From UBA6912 sp041611095 (GTDB taxonomy: Bacteria > Actinomycetota > Acidimicrobiia > Spongiisociales > UBA5794), in NCBI GenBank assembly GCA_041611095.1, contig JBFINP010000007.1, positions 16,681 to 80,680 on the forward strand: 64,000 nucleotides of DNA, given 5' to 3'. Below the pieces are notes generated by a model that was given only the letters and a program-made list of their open reading frames with translations, was not told the DNA's origin and did not search any database. Numbering within the stretch: the stretch's first letter is position 1; the number at the start of each line of letters is the position of its first letter. The translations under genes were made by a program, and so were the position numbers. Positions 31,839 to 39,758 of the stretch are shown here, piece after piece.

Positions 31839-32516
31839 ATGACCGAGACGTACAGCGTCAAGTTCCGGGAATACGCCGAGGCGATCTGGGAGATCGAGGA
31901 GGAAGGTATCCCCGTCATTCAGGCCCGCATCTCGGACTGGCTCGGGGTGAGCCGGGCGAGCGTCTCGGAGATGATGCGGAAGATGCAGGCGGAGGGGCTC
32001 ATCGCCGCCGACGACGGGATCCGCCTCACCCCGGAGGGGCGGCATCTCGCCGAGGTGATCGTGCGTCGCCACCGGCTCGCCGAGCGCTTCCTGTCAGAGG
32101 TGCTGCACCTGCCATGGGACAAGGTGCACGCCGAGGCCGAGGTGTGGGAGACCACGATCTCCGACGACGTCGAGCGAGCCATGTGGGCCGTGATGGACGA
32201 TCCGAAGACGTGTCCTCACGGCAACCCGATCCCCGGCGCCGGATACAAGCCGCCCAAGATGAAGCCCATGGCCGCCATGGACGTGGGGGAGGCGCTCGAG
32301 TTGGAGCGAATCTCCGAGGAACTGGAACTGGACGCCGACATGATGGGCTACCTCGATCGTTCCGGTTTACGGCCGGGCGCCCACGTCGAGCTCCAGGCCA
32401 AGGATCCTCACGGTGCGCTGACCGTGGCCGTCAACGGCAAGCCCGCCGGCGTCGGCTCCTTCGCCGCGGAACGGCTCTTCGTAGCCATCGGCGGTGACGC
32501 AGGTGCGGAGAGCTGA
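31839..32516 (+). CDS. DtxR/IdeR-family metal-dependent regulator
   Basis: DtxR-type proteins bind DNA when loaded with Fe2+ or Mn2+ and repress uptake genes. The 225-residue protein has an N-terminal winged helix (WLGVSRASVSEMMRKMQAEG near residues 35-55). A dimerisation and metal domain (VIVRRHRLAERFLSEVLHLP, TCPHGNPIPG) follows, and a C-terminal SH3/FeoA-like domain from about 150. The position, divergent from the ferric transporter operon across a 120-base gap with inverted repeats, makes that operon the likely target. The ATG follows a TAGGCT box by seven bases, so the message may be leaderless. Confidence 0.92.
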   Translation: MTETYSVKFREYAEAIWEIEEEGIPVIQARISDWLGVSRASVSEMMRKMQAEGLIAADDGIRLTPEGRHLAEVIVRRHRLAERFLSEVLHLPWDKVHAEAEVWETTISDDVERAMWAVMDDPKTCPHGNPIPGAGYKPPKMKPMAAMDVGEALELERISEELELDADMMGYLDRSGLRPGAHVELQAKDPHGALTVAVNGKPAGVGSFAAERLFVAIGGDAGAES

Positions 32517-32517
32517 C

Positions 32518-32979
32518 ATGGAGGACCTCGACCGGACCCAGATGATCGGCTTGCTCAAGGATGAGGTGGTCGCCCACCTTGGGATCGTGGACGGGGCCGA
32601 GCCGTATGTCACCCCGATCTCGTTCGTTCACATGGGCGAGGCGCTCTACCTCCGCACGGGCCCGGGACGCCGGCTCGATCTGATTCGCGGCGGCGTCACG
32701 GCATGCGTCGAGGCGAGTCGACACATCAACGACCACGGCGACTGGGAGAGCGTGTTGGTGTGGGGCCGGCCGGTCGTGCTCGAGCCGGGGGACGAGGCGG
32801 ATGAGGCCATCGGCATGCTGCTCTTCAAGTACCGGACGGTGTTCACCGCCTCGGCGGCGTACGCCGGCCCTGCGCCTCTCGGACGAGGGGAGGTCGTGGT
32901 CAAGATCCCGATCGAGCACATGACGGGACGGCGCTCCGAAGCGGGTTTCGGGGTGAACATCCGGCCGGGAAGGCTGTAA
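32518..32979 (+). CDS. Pyridoxamine 5'-phosphate oxidase-family flavin-binding protein
   Basis: The 153-residue product has the split-barrel flavin-binding pattern of this family. It contains VVAHLGIVDGAEPYVTPISF, LYLRTGPGRRLDLI, and VTACVEASRH followed by SVLVWGRPVVL. Many such proteins bind FMN, F420 or heme; the specific cofactor is unclear. The ATG at 32518 is one base after the dtxR stop codon, so the two are probably co-transcribed. It converges with the Nfu/HEAT gene. Confidence 0.8.
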   Translation: MEDLDRTQMIGLLKDEVVAHLGIVDGAEPYVTPISFVHMGEALYLRTGPGRRLDLIRGGVTACVEASRHINDHGDWESVLVWGRPVVLEPGDEADEAIGMLLFKYRTVFTASAAYAGPAPLGRGEVVVKIPIEHMTGRRSEAGFGVNIRPGRL

Positions 32980-32986
32980 CGGCTCG

Positions 32987-34075
32987 TCAGTCGAGAAGCG
33001 TCCGTGCGACCTCGAAGCGCACCTGGAAGTCGGCGTCGTCGGCCAGCGCTTCCACGGCCGATCTGCTCGACGACACGCCCAGCTCCCCGATGGCGCGCAC
33101 GCCCTTCCAGCGCACCCACGCATCGTCGCTGGTGAGCGCCTGCTCGAAGAGGGGGCGCAGCAGCTCGTCCTCGGCATCCGCGGCGGCGTCGATCGCGGCG
33201 CGGCGCACGATGCGGGCATCGTCGGCGAACCCGATCCGGATGGCTTGCCTGCGCAGGACCTTGTCGCTGCACTCCGCGAGCACGGCCACGGCGACGCGGC
33301 GCACTCGTGCGTCGTCGGCATTGAGCGCAGTCAGCAGTGTCGCCCGCTCGTCCGGATCGTCCGGGTCGAGCAGATGGAGCTCCGCGGGGCGGACGTCGAG
33401 CCGCACCCGCCTCCCCTCGGTGACCAGCTCGTGTCTCGTGCGCTCGGGGGGCGCCACGGGGTCTCCGGCGGAGAAGAGCCGCGTCACGAGGTCCAGCATT
33501 GGATCCAGCCGCTGCTCCCACGACGAGGTGCGGTCGAGGCCGATCGTGACGAAGTCGCCTGCCACCATCACGTCGGTGACGTCGGGCTCGGCGAGAATAC
33601 GTGCGGCCCGCGGATCGTCCGGATGTCCGTCCGTTCGCCGGTGCCATATGCCCGGCTCGGACGCTCCACCGAACGTGAACTTCACCTTGCGGGGGTGCGG
33701 CGTCGGCTCGGGAATCACCGGCCCCGAGAACGCCCGGTCGAACAACGACGTGGCCGAGCGGTCCCCACCGGTGACCCAGATGACGTAGCGCCCGCCGGTG
33801 ATGCCGTGAGCCAGCTGGATTCCGCCGTCGAGACGGTGCTCCCACCATCCCTCCGACACGTCGCCGAGGACGATGTCGCTCAGCTCGGCCTCGTGCTGCT
33901 CGCTCCAGGGCTCGTCGGAGAAGAACCGCTTCAGCAGTGTCTTGAACCGGCCCAGGCGCTCGAAGGCGAGGTGGACCGCGATCTCGTGGGTGATGAACGC
34001 GGCGGCATCGACCGTCAAACCTCGGGCGGCTACGGCCGCCCGGGTGGTGTCGAGGTCGTCGGGCCGGCGCTGCAT
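32987..34075 (-). CDS. Nfu-N domain fused to HEAT-like repeats
   Basis: The 362-residue protein appears to hold an Nfu N-terminal-type domain at about residues 100-190, recognised by PEPTPHPRKVKFTFGG, ARILAEPDVTDVMVAGDF and VTIGLD. This is the usual scaffold half without the CxxC NifU half. It is followed after residue 235 by several 30-residue HEAT-like repeats (DDARVRRVAVAVLAE, DDARIVRRAAIDAAAD, SDDAWVRWKGVRAIGE, DDADFQVRFEVARTL). No catalytic residues are seen. A role in iron-sulfur cluster handling is an inference from the Nfu part. The ATG at 34075 begins MQRRPDDLDTTR. Confidence 0.7.
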   Translation of the reverse strand: MQRRPDDLDTTRAAVAARGLTVDAAAFITHEIAVHLAFERLGRFKTLLKRFFSDEPWSEQHEAELSDIVLGDVSEGWWEHRLDGGIQLAHGITGGRYVIWVTGGDRSATSLFDRAFSGPVIPEPTPHPRKVKFTFGGASEPGIWHRRTDGHPDDPRAARILAEPDVTDVMVAGDFVTIGLDRTSSWEQRLDPMLDLVTRLFSAGDPVAPPERTRHELVTEGRRVRLDVRPAELHLLDPDDPDERATLLTALNADDARVRRVAVAVLAECSDKVLRRQAIRIGFADDARIVRRAAIDAAADAEDELLRPLFEQALTSDDAWVRWKGVRAIGELGVSSSRSAVEALADDADFQVRFEVARTLLD

Positions 34076-34124
34076 GGCGCCATCCTCGCAGACGCGGTAC
34101 CGCGGGCTCGCCGCCGGAGCGGGA

Positions 34125-35693
34125 TCAGACCTCTGTCGTTCGCAACAGGCCGACCACCAGGCCGTCGACCACGGCCTTCCACGAGGCATCGATGATGTTC
34201 TCGTGGACACCGACGCTGCCCCACACGTCGTCGCCGTCTGAGTTCTCCACCAGGACGCGAACACGCGCCGAGGTCCCGTCCGACGAATCGAGGTCACGGA
34301 CGCGATAGTCCGTGAGGCGTATGCGCTCGATCTCGGGGTATTGACCTGCCAGGGCTTTGCGCAGGGCACGGTCGAGCGCACTGACGGGCCCGTCGCCTTC
34401 ACTGGTCGTCACGACCCGCTCGTCACCCACGTGCACCTTCACGGTGGCCTCGGCGATCACCTCACCGGCACGATGCTCGACGAAGACGCGGTACGACTCC
34501 AGGGTGAAGAAGGGCTGCTTCCACCCCTGCGCCTCTCGCAGCAACAGCTCGAACGATCCGTCCGCGGCCTCGAACTGATACCCCTGGTGCTCGAGCTCCT
34601 TGATGCGGTCGACCACGAGCTGCGCAGCCTCCGACGAGAGCTCGAGGCCCTGCGCCCGAGCCTTGGCGAGGACGGTGGAACGACCGGCGAGCTCGGATAC
34701 GACCACACGGGTCTCGTTACCGACGGAGGCCGGTGCCAAGTGCTCGTAGGCGTCGCCGCGTCGGGCGAGCGCCGATGTGTGAAGCCCGGCCTTGTGGGTG
34801 AACGCAGATGCACCGACGTAGGGGAGGTGAGGGTCGAGCGTGAGATTGACGATGTCGGCGACGTGGTGCGACACCGACGTGAGGCGCTGGAGCCGGTCGG
34901 ACGGGATCGTCTCGAACCCCATCTTCAAAGCGAGGTTGGGGATGAGCGAGCACAGGTCGGCGTTCCCCGTGCGCTCGCCATATCCGTTGACGCAGCCCTG
35001 CACCTGGTACACGCCTTCGAGCACCGCGGCGAGCGAGTTGCCGACCGCCATGCCCGAGTCGTTGTGGAAGTGGCACCCGTAGATGGCGTCGCCGAGCGTA
35101 TCCGTGACCTCTCCGACGATGCGCTGCACATCGTGGGCGAGAAAGCCGCCGTTGGTGTCGCACATGACGAGGCGTTCCGCCCCGGCGTCGTGGGCGGCGC
35201 GAAGGACGGCGACGGCGAAATCCGGGTTGGCGCGATACCCGTCGAAGAAGTGCTCGGCGTCGAAGAAGACCTTGCGGCCCTGATCGCGAAGGAAGGCCAC
35301 CGAGTCGGCAACCATGGCGATGGCCTCGTCCTTGTCCACGCGCAACGCGTGCTCCACGTGGTAGTCCCACGACTTGCCGACGAGGCAGATCACATCGGTC
35401 TTGGCCGCCAAGAGCGCGGCGAGCTGCTCGTCCTCTTCGGGTCGCGCCTTTGCTCGCCGGGTAGATCCGAAGGCGACGAGCTTGGCCGTGGTGAGATCGA
35501 GCTCCGTGGCGGCACGGGCGAAGAATTCGTCGTCCTTGGGATTCGCTCCGGGCCAACCTCCCTCGATGAACGCCACCCCGAGTTCGTCGAGAAGGCCGGC
35601 GATCTTCAGCTTGTCGCCGGCGGTGAGGGAGATGCCCTCCTGCTGCGTTCCGTCGCGCAACGTCGTGTCGTAGATCTCGACGCTCTTGGTCAT
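34125..35693 (-). CDS. cimA: (R)-citramalate synthase
   Basis: CimA condenses pyruvate with acetyl-CoA to citramalate, the first step of the threonine-independent route to isoleucine. The 522-residue protein begins MTKSVEIYDTTLRDGTQQEG, with the DTTLRDG catalytic motif, the metal-binding HFHNDSGMAVGNS, and CVNGYGERTGNADL. The C-terminal third (about 390-515) is the LeuA-type regulatory domain that senses end product. Length and motifs fit the TIGR00977 CimA family better than 2-isopropylmalate synthase. A strong terminator and an Ile-codon leader peptide lie between its promoter and start, indicating attenuation control. Confidence 0.9.
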   Translation of the reverse strand: MTKSVEIYDTTLRDGTQQEGISLTAGDKLKIAGLLDELGVAFIEGGWPGANPKDDEFFARAATELDLTTAKLVAFGSTRRAKARPEEDEQLAALLAAKTDVICLVGKSWDYHVEHALRVDKDEAIAMVADSVAFLRDQGRKVFFDAEHFFDGYRANPDFAVAVLRAAHDAGAERLVMCDTNGGFLAHDVQRIVGEVTDTLGDAIYGCHFHNDSGMAVGNSLAAVLEGVYQVQGCVNGYGERTGNADLCSLIPNLALKMGFETIPSDRLQRLTSVSHHVADIVNLTLDPHLPYVGASAFTHKAGLHTSALARRGDAYEHLAPASVGNETRVVVSELAGRSTVLAKARAQGLELSSEAAQLVVDRIKELEHQGYQFEAADGSFELLLREAQGWKQPFFTLESYRVFVEHRAGEVIAEATVKVHVGDERVVTTSEGDGPVSALDRALRKALAGQYPEIERIRLTDYRVRDLDSSDGTSARVRVLVENSDGDDVWGSVGVHENIIDASWKAVVDGLVVGLLRTTEV

Positions 35694-35718
35694 GTCTCGT
35701 GCCTCATGATTGGGAAAC

Positions 35719-35745
35719 AGAAAACCCTCCGGAAGCCGGAGGGTT
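35719..35745 (-). terminator. Attenuator terminator in the cimA leader
   Basis: On the minus strand CCCTCCGG (35743-35736) pairs with CCGGAGGG (35732-35725) around CTT, extended by two A-T pairs, and is followed by TTTT CTGTTT. It is a textbook intrinsic terminator, ending about 25 bases before the cimA ATG and after the leader peptide stop. Confidence 0.85.
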
Positions 35746-35748
35746 GGT

Positions 35749-35781
35749 GGCGCATGCGTCGCCGGTGGCGGCGCGTGCGCC
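35749..35781 (-). other. Pause-type hairpin in the cimA leader
   Basis: GGCGCA and TGCGCC (35776-35781 and 35749-35754 on the plus strand) pair at the base, with an inner GCCG/CGGC stem (35761-35772). The base of the hairpin overlaps the stop codon of the leader peptide, so a ribosome stalled at the Ile codons would block its formation. A clear antiterminator pairing was not found by eye. Confidence 0.5.
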
Positions 35782-35822
35782 TAGGGAATCGCGATCGCAG
35801 GTGATTGACGGGAATCCAACAC
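35781..35822 (-). CDS. Putative isoleucine-sensing leader peptide of cimA
   Basis: The 13-codon frame GTG...TAG reads M(V)-L-D-S-R-Q-S-P-A-I-A-I-P. Two isoleucine codons (ATC at 35795-35793 and ATT at 35789-35787) lie just before the stop. The GTG is eight bases after the CATACT -10 box, so the transcript would be leaderless and start at this codon. Downstream come a hairpin, the intrinsic terminator and cimA. Stalling when charged Ile-tRNA is scarce would favour read-through into the isoleucine pathway gene. The peptide is predicted only from this layout. Confidence 0.65.
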   Translation of the reverse strand: MLDSRQSPAIAIP

Positions 35823-35830
35823 GGCCGCGA

Positions 35831-35859
35831 AGTATGATCGCCCCGTCACGGGCCGTCAA
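35831..35859 (-). promoter_or_regulatory. Promoter of the cimA leader
   Basis: On the minus strand TTGACG (35859-35854) and CATACT (35836-35831) are separated by 17 bases, one of the best sigma-70-type matches in the window. The predicted start is at the GTG of the leader peptide. Confidence 0.75.
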
Positions 35860-35956
35860 GGGGGGGGCCGGGGTTGGCGAGCGTGGCGCCGCAAGTCGGG
35901 GAACTCCACGGCCTCCCGTGGGTCTCAAGGGAGAGCCCCAGGGAAGGAGACAGCCA

Positions 35957-36631
35957 GTGTCATTCTGGGATCAATTCGTCGAGGGCATCGAGTCCATCGG
36001 CACTACGATCGCCGACTGGGCGCCGCGCATTGCACTCGCGCTCATCGTACTGATCATCGGCCGGTGGATCCTGCGCCTCATACGCTCGTGGGTGGAGAAG
36101 TTGCTCTCGCTGCCGGCCGTGCAGGGAACATTCGACCGAGCAGGTATCACTTCGGCGGTCTCACCAGGTGGTCGGACACCGGCCGCACTCGCGGCGACGG
36201 TCATCTACGCATTCCTGCTGATCGCCCTGTGGCTCATCATCTTCAACATCCTCCAGCTCGAGACCATTGTCGACCTGTTGGAGAGGTTGCTTGCGTGGGT
36301 GCCGGTCGTGATCATCGCAGCGATCGTCGTGATCATCTCGGCCGCAGTGGCCAACTGGACGGCCGACCTGGTGAGACCGTACGCCGAGGAGCGCGATGTC
36401 CCGTGGCTGGCGACAGCCGTGCGGGTGCTGATCATCGTATTCGGTGTCCTGTTCGCCCTGGACATCCTGGAGATCACGTTCGCCGAGGACATCGCCAAGA
36501 TCCTCACGGCGGCGCTCGGTATCGCCTTCGCCGTTGCCTTCGGCATCGGCGGCATCGACACCGCCAAGAGGTGGTGGGAGCGGTATCTCACACCCCGCTC
36601 GCGCACAGACGGCGGCGAGGGAATGCAGTAG
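35957..36631 (+). CDS. Small mechanosensitive-channel-type membrane protein
   Basis: The 224-residue protein has about four membrane segments. There is a first helix IALALIVLIIGRWILRLI, a middle pair including AATVIYAFLLIALWLIIFN, VVIIAAIVVIISAAVANW, and a pore-like ILTAALGIAFAVAFGIGG. This resembles the conserved-TM-helix (CmpX/MscS-related) proteins and lacks the MscS beta domain. A role in osmotic adaptation or ion flux is an inference. The GTG at 35957 has GGAAGGAGA upstream. It is divergent from cimA. Confidence 0.7.
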   Translation: MSFWDQFVEGIESIGTTIADWAPRIALALIVLIIGRWILRLIRSWVEKLLSLPAVQGTFDRAGITSAVSPGGRTPAALAATVIYAFLLIALWLIIFNILQLETIVDLLERLLAWVPVVIIAAIVVIISAAVANWTADLVRPYAEERDVPWLATAVRVLIIVFGVLFALDILEITFAEDIAKILTAALGIAFAVAFGIGGIDTAKRWWERYLTPRSRTDGGEGMQ

Positions 36632-36653
36632 CCGGGTTCCCAACTGGCGACCT

Positions 36654-36683
36654 CTTGCGGGGAGGGGCGTCCCTCCCCGCAAG
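36654..36683. terminator. Bidirectional hairpin between convergent genes
   Basis: CTTGCGGGGAGGG (36654-36666) pairs perfectly (13 bp) with CCCTCCCCGCAAG (36671-36683) around GCGT. It lies between the channel gene and the convergent copper-chaperone-like gene and can serve both. Confidence 0.75.
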
Positions 36684-36700
36684 CGCGTTCAGAAGTGCGT

Positions 36701-37159
36701 TCAGCCCCGGGGCGATCCAACGACGGCCACTGCGTCGATGATCCCCGCATCCCGGAAGTCGAGCGAGATGGGCACCTCGTCGCCCTCGGCCCACGTCTCG
36801 GCACCGCCGGTGCACATGATGTGGAGCGCATCCGGGCCGAGGCGAACGGTGGCCTGCGCGGGGATGAAGATCCCGTCTTCCACCGCCCGCATGTCTGCGC
36901 TACCGCCGGCGGTCGCCCACTCGTGCAGTTCGGTGGCGGCACAAGCGGGGATGCTCGCTCCAATCAACTGGTCGAGGTCGGTGCCTTCGTTGGCGATATT
37001 CATGTAGACGAACGCGGTGCCGTCCGTACCCGGAGCTGCGACGACCTCGGTGATCAGGATGGCGGCGGTCGCCTCGGCGGCCATGGACTCGCCCGGATCC
37101 GAGCCGCCGCAGGCAGCCGATAGCGCCATAACCATGAGCACGACAGCCCGGCGGGCCAC
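36701..37159 (-). CDS. PCu(A)C-type copper chaperone lipoprotein
   Basis: PCu(A)C proteins carry Cu(I) outside the membrane, often to cytochrome oxidase. The 152-residue product has a lipoprotein signal ending LSAACGG. The domain has ITEVVAAPGTDGTAFVYMNI, then H and M residues spaced as in the copper site: LHEW, ADMRAVEDG and LHIMCTGG. The C-terminal PISLDFRDAG block also fits. The GTG at 37159 was chosen for the clean signal peptide. No oxidase genes lie nearby. Confidence 0.8.
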   Translation of the reverse strand: MARRAVVLMVMALSAACGGSDPGESMAAEATAAILITEVVAAPGTDGTAFVYMNIANEGTDLDQLIGASIPACAATELHEWATAGGSADMRAVEDGIFIPAQATVRLGPDALHIMCTGGAETWAEGDEVPISLDFRDAGIIDAVAVVGSPRG

Positions 37160-37349
37160 GGTCCCTCCCTCGTCCTCTCTCGTCGAAACTAGTTCGTGCG
37201 CAGCGCCGGGCGTCGCCCATCGGTCCGGCGCACTTCCCGATCGACAGTGACTGGTGGCAGGTTTGGTGGTCGCGGGGACCATGCCAGACTGGCGCTGCCC
37301 GGCCTTAGGTAGTCGTTTTCGGCATACTGTGCACTGGAAGGAGGCGATC
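37160..37349. promoter_or_regulatory. Divergent promoter region
   Basis: This 190-base gap separates the copper-chaperone-like gene (minus) and the CBS gene (plus). A CATACT -10-like box lies at 37323-37328, 21 bases before the CBS start; no clear -35 partner was found. No gene is seen here. Confidence 0.4.
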
Positions 37350-37757
37350 GTGGAAGTCAGGGAACTGGTCGGCGGTTCCGTCCAGATGTGCGGCAGCACC
37401 ACGACCATGGCCGAGGCAGCCGCGTTGATGGTCGGGGAAGGAGTCGGGTCACTCGGCGTCCGCGGGCCGAGAGGGCTGGCCGGAATCGTGACGGAGCGCG
37501 ACGTTCTTCGTGCCGTCGCCGAGGGTGTCGATCTGTCCGTCGAACCCGTGACCGATTGGATGACGCCCGATCCCGACACCGTCGAGGGATCCATGGACGT
37601 CGACGATGCTGCGGAGTGGATGGTTGCCGCCGGTTACCGGCATCTGCCCGTCATGAGCGGCGCCAAGCTGATCGGCATCGCAAGCATCAAGGACGTGCTG
37701 TGGGCGATCACCGAGCGCCGGCTCCTCCACGAGATGCGCGGCGGAGAGGCCGGCTGA
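37350..37757 (+). CDS. CBS-domain pair protein
   Basis: The 135-residue protein consists of two CBS motifs (about residues 8-60 and 70-128), with GIVTERDVLRAVAEG and GIASIKDVLWAITER closing each repeat. CBS pairs bind adenine nucleotides and regulate other proteins; there is no fused effector domain, so the partner is unknown. The GTG start is preceded by GGAAGGAGG. It converges with the histidine kinase gene with only three bases between the stops. Confidence 0.85.
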   Translation: MEVRELVGGSVQMCGSTTTMAEAAALMVGEGVGSLGVRGPRGLAGIVTERDVLRAVAEGVDLSVEPVTDWMTPDPDTVEGSMDVDDAAEWMVAAGYRHLPVMSGAKLIGIASIKDVLWAITERRLLHEMRGGEAG

Positions 37758-37760
37758 GCG

Positions 37761-38933
37761 TTACTTGGCGCGGCGTTGGCCCGACCCGCCGACGGGTCCT
37801 CGGCGCAGCGTGTGATCGATCGGGATGCTCGCACGGACCGTGGTTCCGCGACCCGGTGCCGTCAGGATCTCCAGGTCGCCGCCGGCACGCACGGTGCGGG
37901 CGCGGAGGTTGACGAGGCCCAGTCCCGCATAGCGCCCGTCGGGATCGAAGCCACGGCCCGCATCGCTGACGCTGATCGTGATCGAGTCGTCGGCGCCGAA
38001 GAGCACGACCTCCACCCAATCCGATCCGCTGTGGCGGAGGGCGTTGGAGGTTGCCTCCTTGACCATGTGCAGCACCGCCTCGGACACCGCGATCGGTACA
38101 CCATCGAAGCCTCCGTCCACGAGTACCCTCGCGCGTACGCCGTGGGCCTCCGCCAATTCCTCGACGAGCTCGTGGACCTCCTCGGGGAGCATACGACTGG
38201 GCTCGAGCCGGCGCAGGTCGAGGATCAGGTGGCGAAGCGAGGTGATGCACTCGTCGATACGCCGGACCTCGGAGCGAAGCGCCGCCGCAGTGTCGGGATC
38301 TCGCGACGAGGCGGAGAGCGCCTGCAGGGAGAGACCGATCGCAAAGAGGTCCTGAATGGTGTCGTCGTGGACGTCCCTTGCGATGCGGGCGCGGTCCTCG
38401 GCGACGGCGGAGCGCCGCAGGCGCTGGTGGATCCTGGCGTTGGCGACGGCGAAACCACCAACGGTGGCCAGCGCCTCGATGGCGTGCTCGTCCTCGACCG
38501 AGAACCCTCCATCCTTCTCTGTCAGGTACAGGTTGCCGAAGACCTCTTCACCGGTGCGCACCGGGGCACCGAGAAACGTGGCCATGTGGGGGTGGTGCTC
38601 CGGGAACCCGCTCGAGTCCGGGTGCGTGGCGATGTCGTCCAGGCGGACGATCTGGCCCGTCTTGGTGATCGTGCCGAGTACGCCTACTCCGATCGGGTGG
38701 TGGCCGATCTGGTCCGCAATCTCGGGTTCCATGCCCTCGTGAACGAACTCGACGAGGTAGCCGTCCGCGCCGACGACCCCCAGCGCGCCGTAGCGTGCGC
38801 CGGTGATGTCGATTGCCGACCGCACGATCGACCGGAGCACACTGCGCAGCTCACCCTCTTCGGAGACGCGTACCGCGGCGTCGAAGAGCGTCGTCAGCAT
38901 GTCGGAGTCCAGAATGGGGGTGGTTCTCACCAC
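37761..38933 (-). CDS. GAF-domain sensor histidine kinase (NarL-system type)
   Basis: The 390-residue cytoplasmic kinase has a GAF domain at about residues 25-170 (ARYGALGVVGADGYL, FLGAPVRTGEEVFGNLYLTE). A HisKA_3 dimerisation domain follows with phosphorylated H189 in ARDVHDDTIQDLFAIG. The HATPase domain has VKEATSNALRHSG and DAGRGFDPDGRYAGLGL. There is no membrane segment. The pattern is like the mycobacterial DosS/DosT C-terminal half, which sense gases through GAF heme; the heme histidine cannot be confirmed here. It is divergent from the response regulator at 39044, its likely partner. Confidence 0.9.
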   Translation of the reverse strand: MVRTTPILDSDMLTTLFDAAVRVSEEGELRSVLRSIVRSAIDITGARYGALGVVGADGYLVEFVHEGMEPEIADQIGHHPIGVGVLGTITKTGQIVRLDDIATHPDSSGFPEHHPHMATFLGAPVRTGEEVFGNLYLTEKDGGFSVEDEHAIEALATVGGFAVANARIHQRLRRSAVAEDRARIARDVHDDTIQDLFAIGLSLQALSASSRDPDTAAALRSEVRRIDECITSLRHLILDLRRLEPSRMLPEEVHELVEELAEAHGVRARVLVDGGFDGVPIAVSEAVLHMVKEATSNALRHSGSDWVEVVLFGADDSITISVSDAGRGFDPDGRYAGLGLVNLRARTVRAGGDLEILTAPGRGTTVRASIPIDHTLRRGPVGGSGQRRAK

Positions 38934-39043
38934 ACCACGTTACCGGCCGCCGGGGCGGGGGACGAAAGGCCCCCGTTGCGGGGCCGGGGGACCCGGATCG
39001 ACCGTCGAACGAGGCGGTACGGTTGTCCAAGACGGTGACCTCT

Positions 39044-39706
39044 ATGCGCATACTGCTGGTTGACGATCACGAAGTGGTGCGAGAGGGGCTTCGCAACCTG
39101 CTGAGCACACACCCCGAGATCGAGGTGGCCGGCGAGGCGGCAGACGGGGCCTCTGCGATCCGTCGCGTCGGCTACGACTCTCCCGATGTGGTGGTGCTGG
39201 ATGTCCGCCTCCCCGACATGAGTGGCGTCGACGCCTGCCGGTCGATCATCGAGCGGTTCCCCGACGTGCGAGTAGTGATGCTGTCTGCGTATGCGGACGA
39301 GGACGCCATCACCGATGCGATCCGCGCCGGGGCCGCGGGCTATCTGGTCAAGCAGCTCGACGGGCCGCGGCTGGTCGATGCGATCCTCCGCATCGGCAAT
39401 GGTGAGAGCGTGATCGACTCCACCGTCACCGAGCGCCTCTTCGAGAGCATTCGCGGCGTGCGCAAGCAGTCTCGGCTCGATGTGCTCAACGAGCGCGAGC
39501 GCCGGATCCTCGATCTCATTGCCGATGGCCTCACGAACCGGGAGATCGCAGACGAGATCTATTTGGCCGAGAAGACCGTGAAGAACCACGTGTCCCGCAT
39601 TCTCGGGAAGCTGGGGTTCCACAACCGCAGCGAAGCCGCCGCGTACGTTGCCCGCATGCGACGCGCCGAGGCCGACGCCCACCCGCCTGAGGAGTGGGCA
39701 ACGTAG
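39044..39706 (+). CDS. NarL/FixJ-family response regulator
   Basis: The 220-residue protein has a receiver domain with phospho-acceptor D53 (VVVLDVRLPDMSG), the acidic pocket VDDHE and K105 in GYLVKQ. It has a C-terminal LuxR-type helix-turn-helix at about 150-210 (LTNREIADEIYLAEKTVKNH). It resembles DevR/DosR-type regulators. It is divergent from the GAF kinase, which should phosphorylate it. The ATG at 39044 gives MRILLVDDH; GTG at 39036 is an alternative start. Confidence 0.9.
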   Translation: MRILLVDDHEVVREGLRNLLSTHPEIEVAGEAADGASAIRRVGYDSPDVVVLDVRLPDMSGVDACRSIIERFPDVRVVMLSAYADEDAITDAIRAGAAGYLVKQLDGPRLVDAILRIGNGESVIDSTVTERLFESIRGVRKQSRLDVLNERERRILDLIADGLTNREIADEIYLAEKTVKNHVSRILGKLGFHNRSEAAAYVARMRRAEADAHPPEEWAT

Positions 39707-39758
39707 CTTCGCTGCCTGGCGCCGGGTAGGCAACGGCGCCCGGTGTACCCTTCCGTGC

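Noticed and set aside
34125..35693. 2-isopropylmalate synthase (leuA)
   Set aside because: The DTTLRDGTQQEG start, CVNGYGERTGNADL block and length match the CimA family; LeuA-specific features are not seen.
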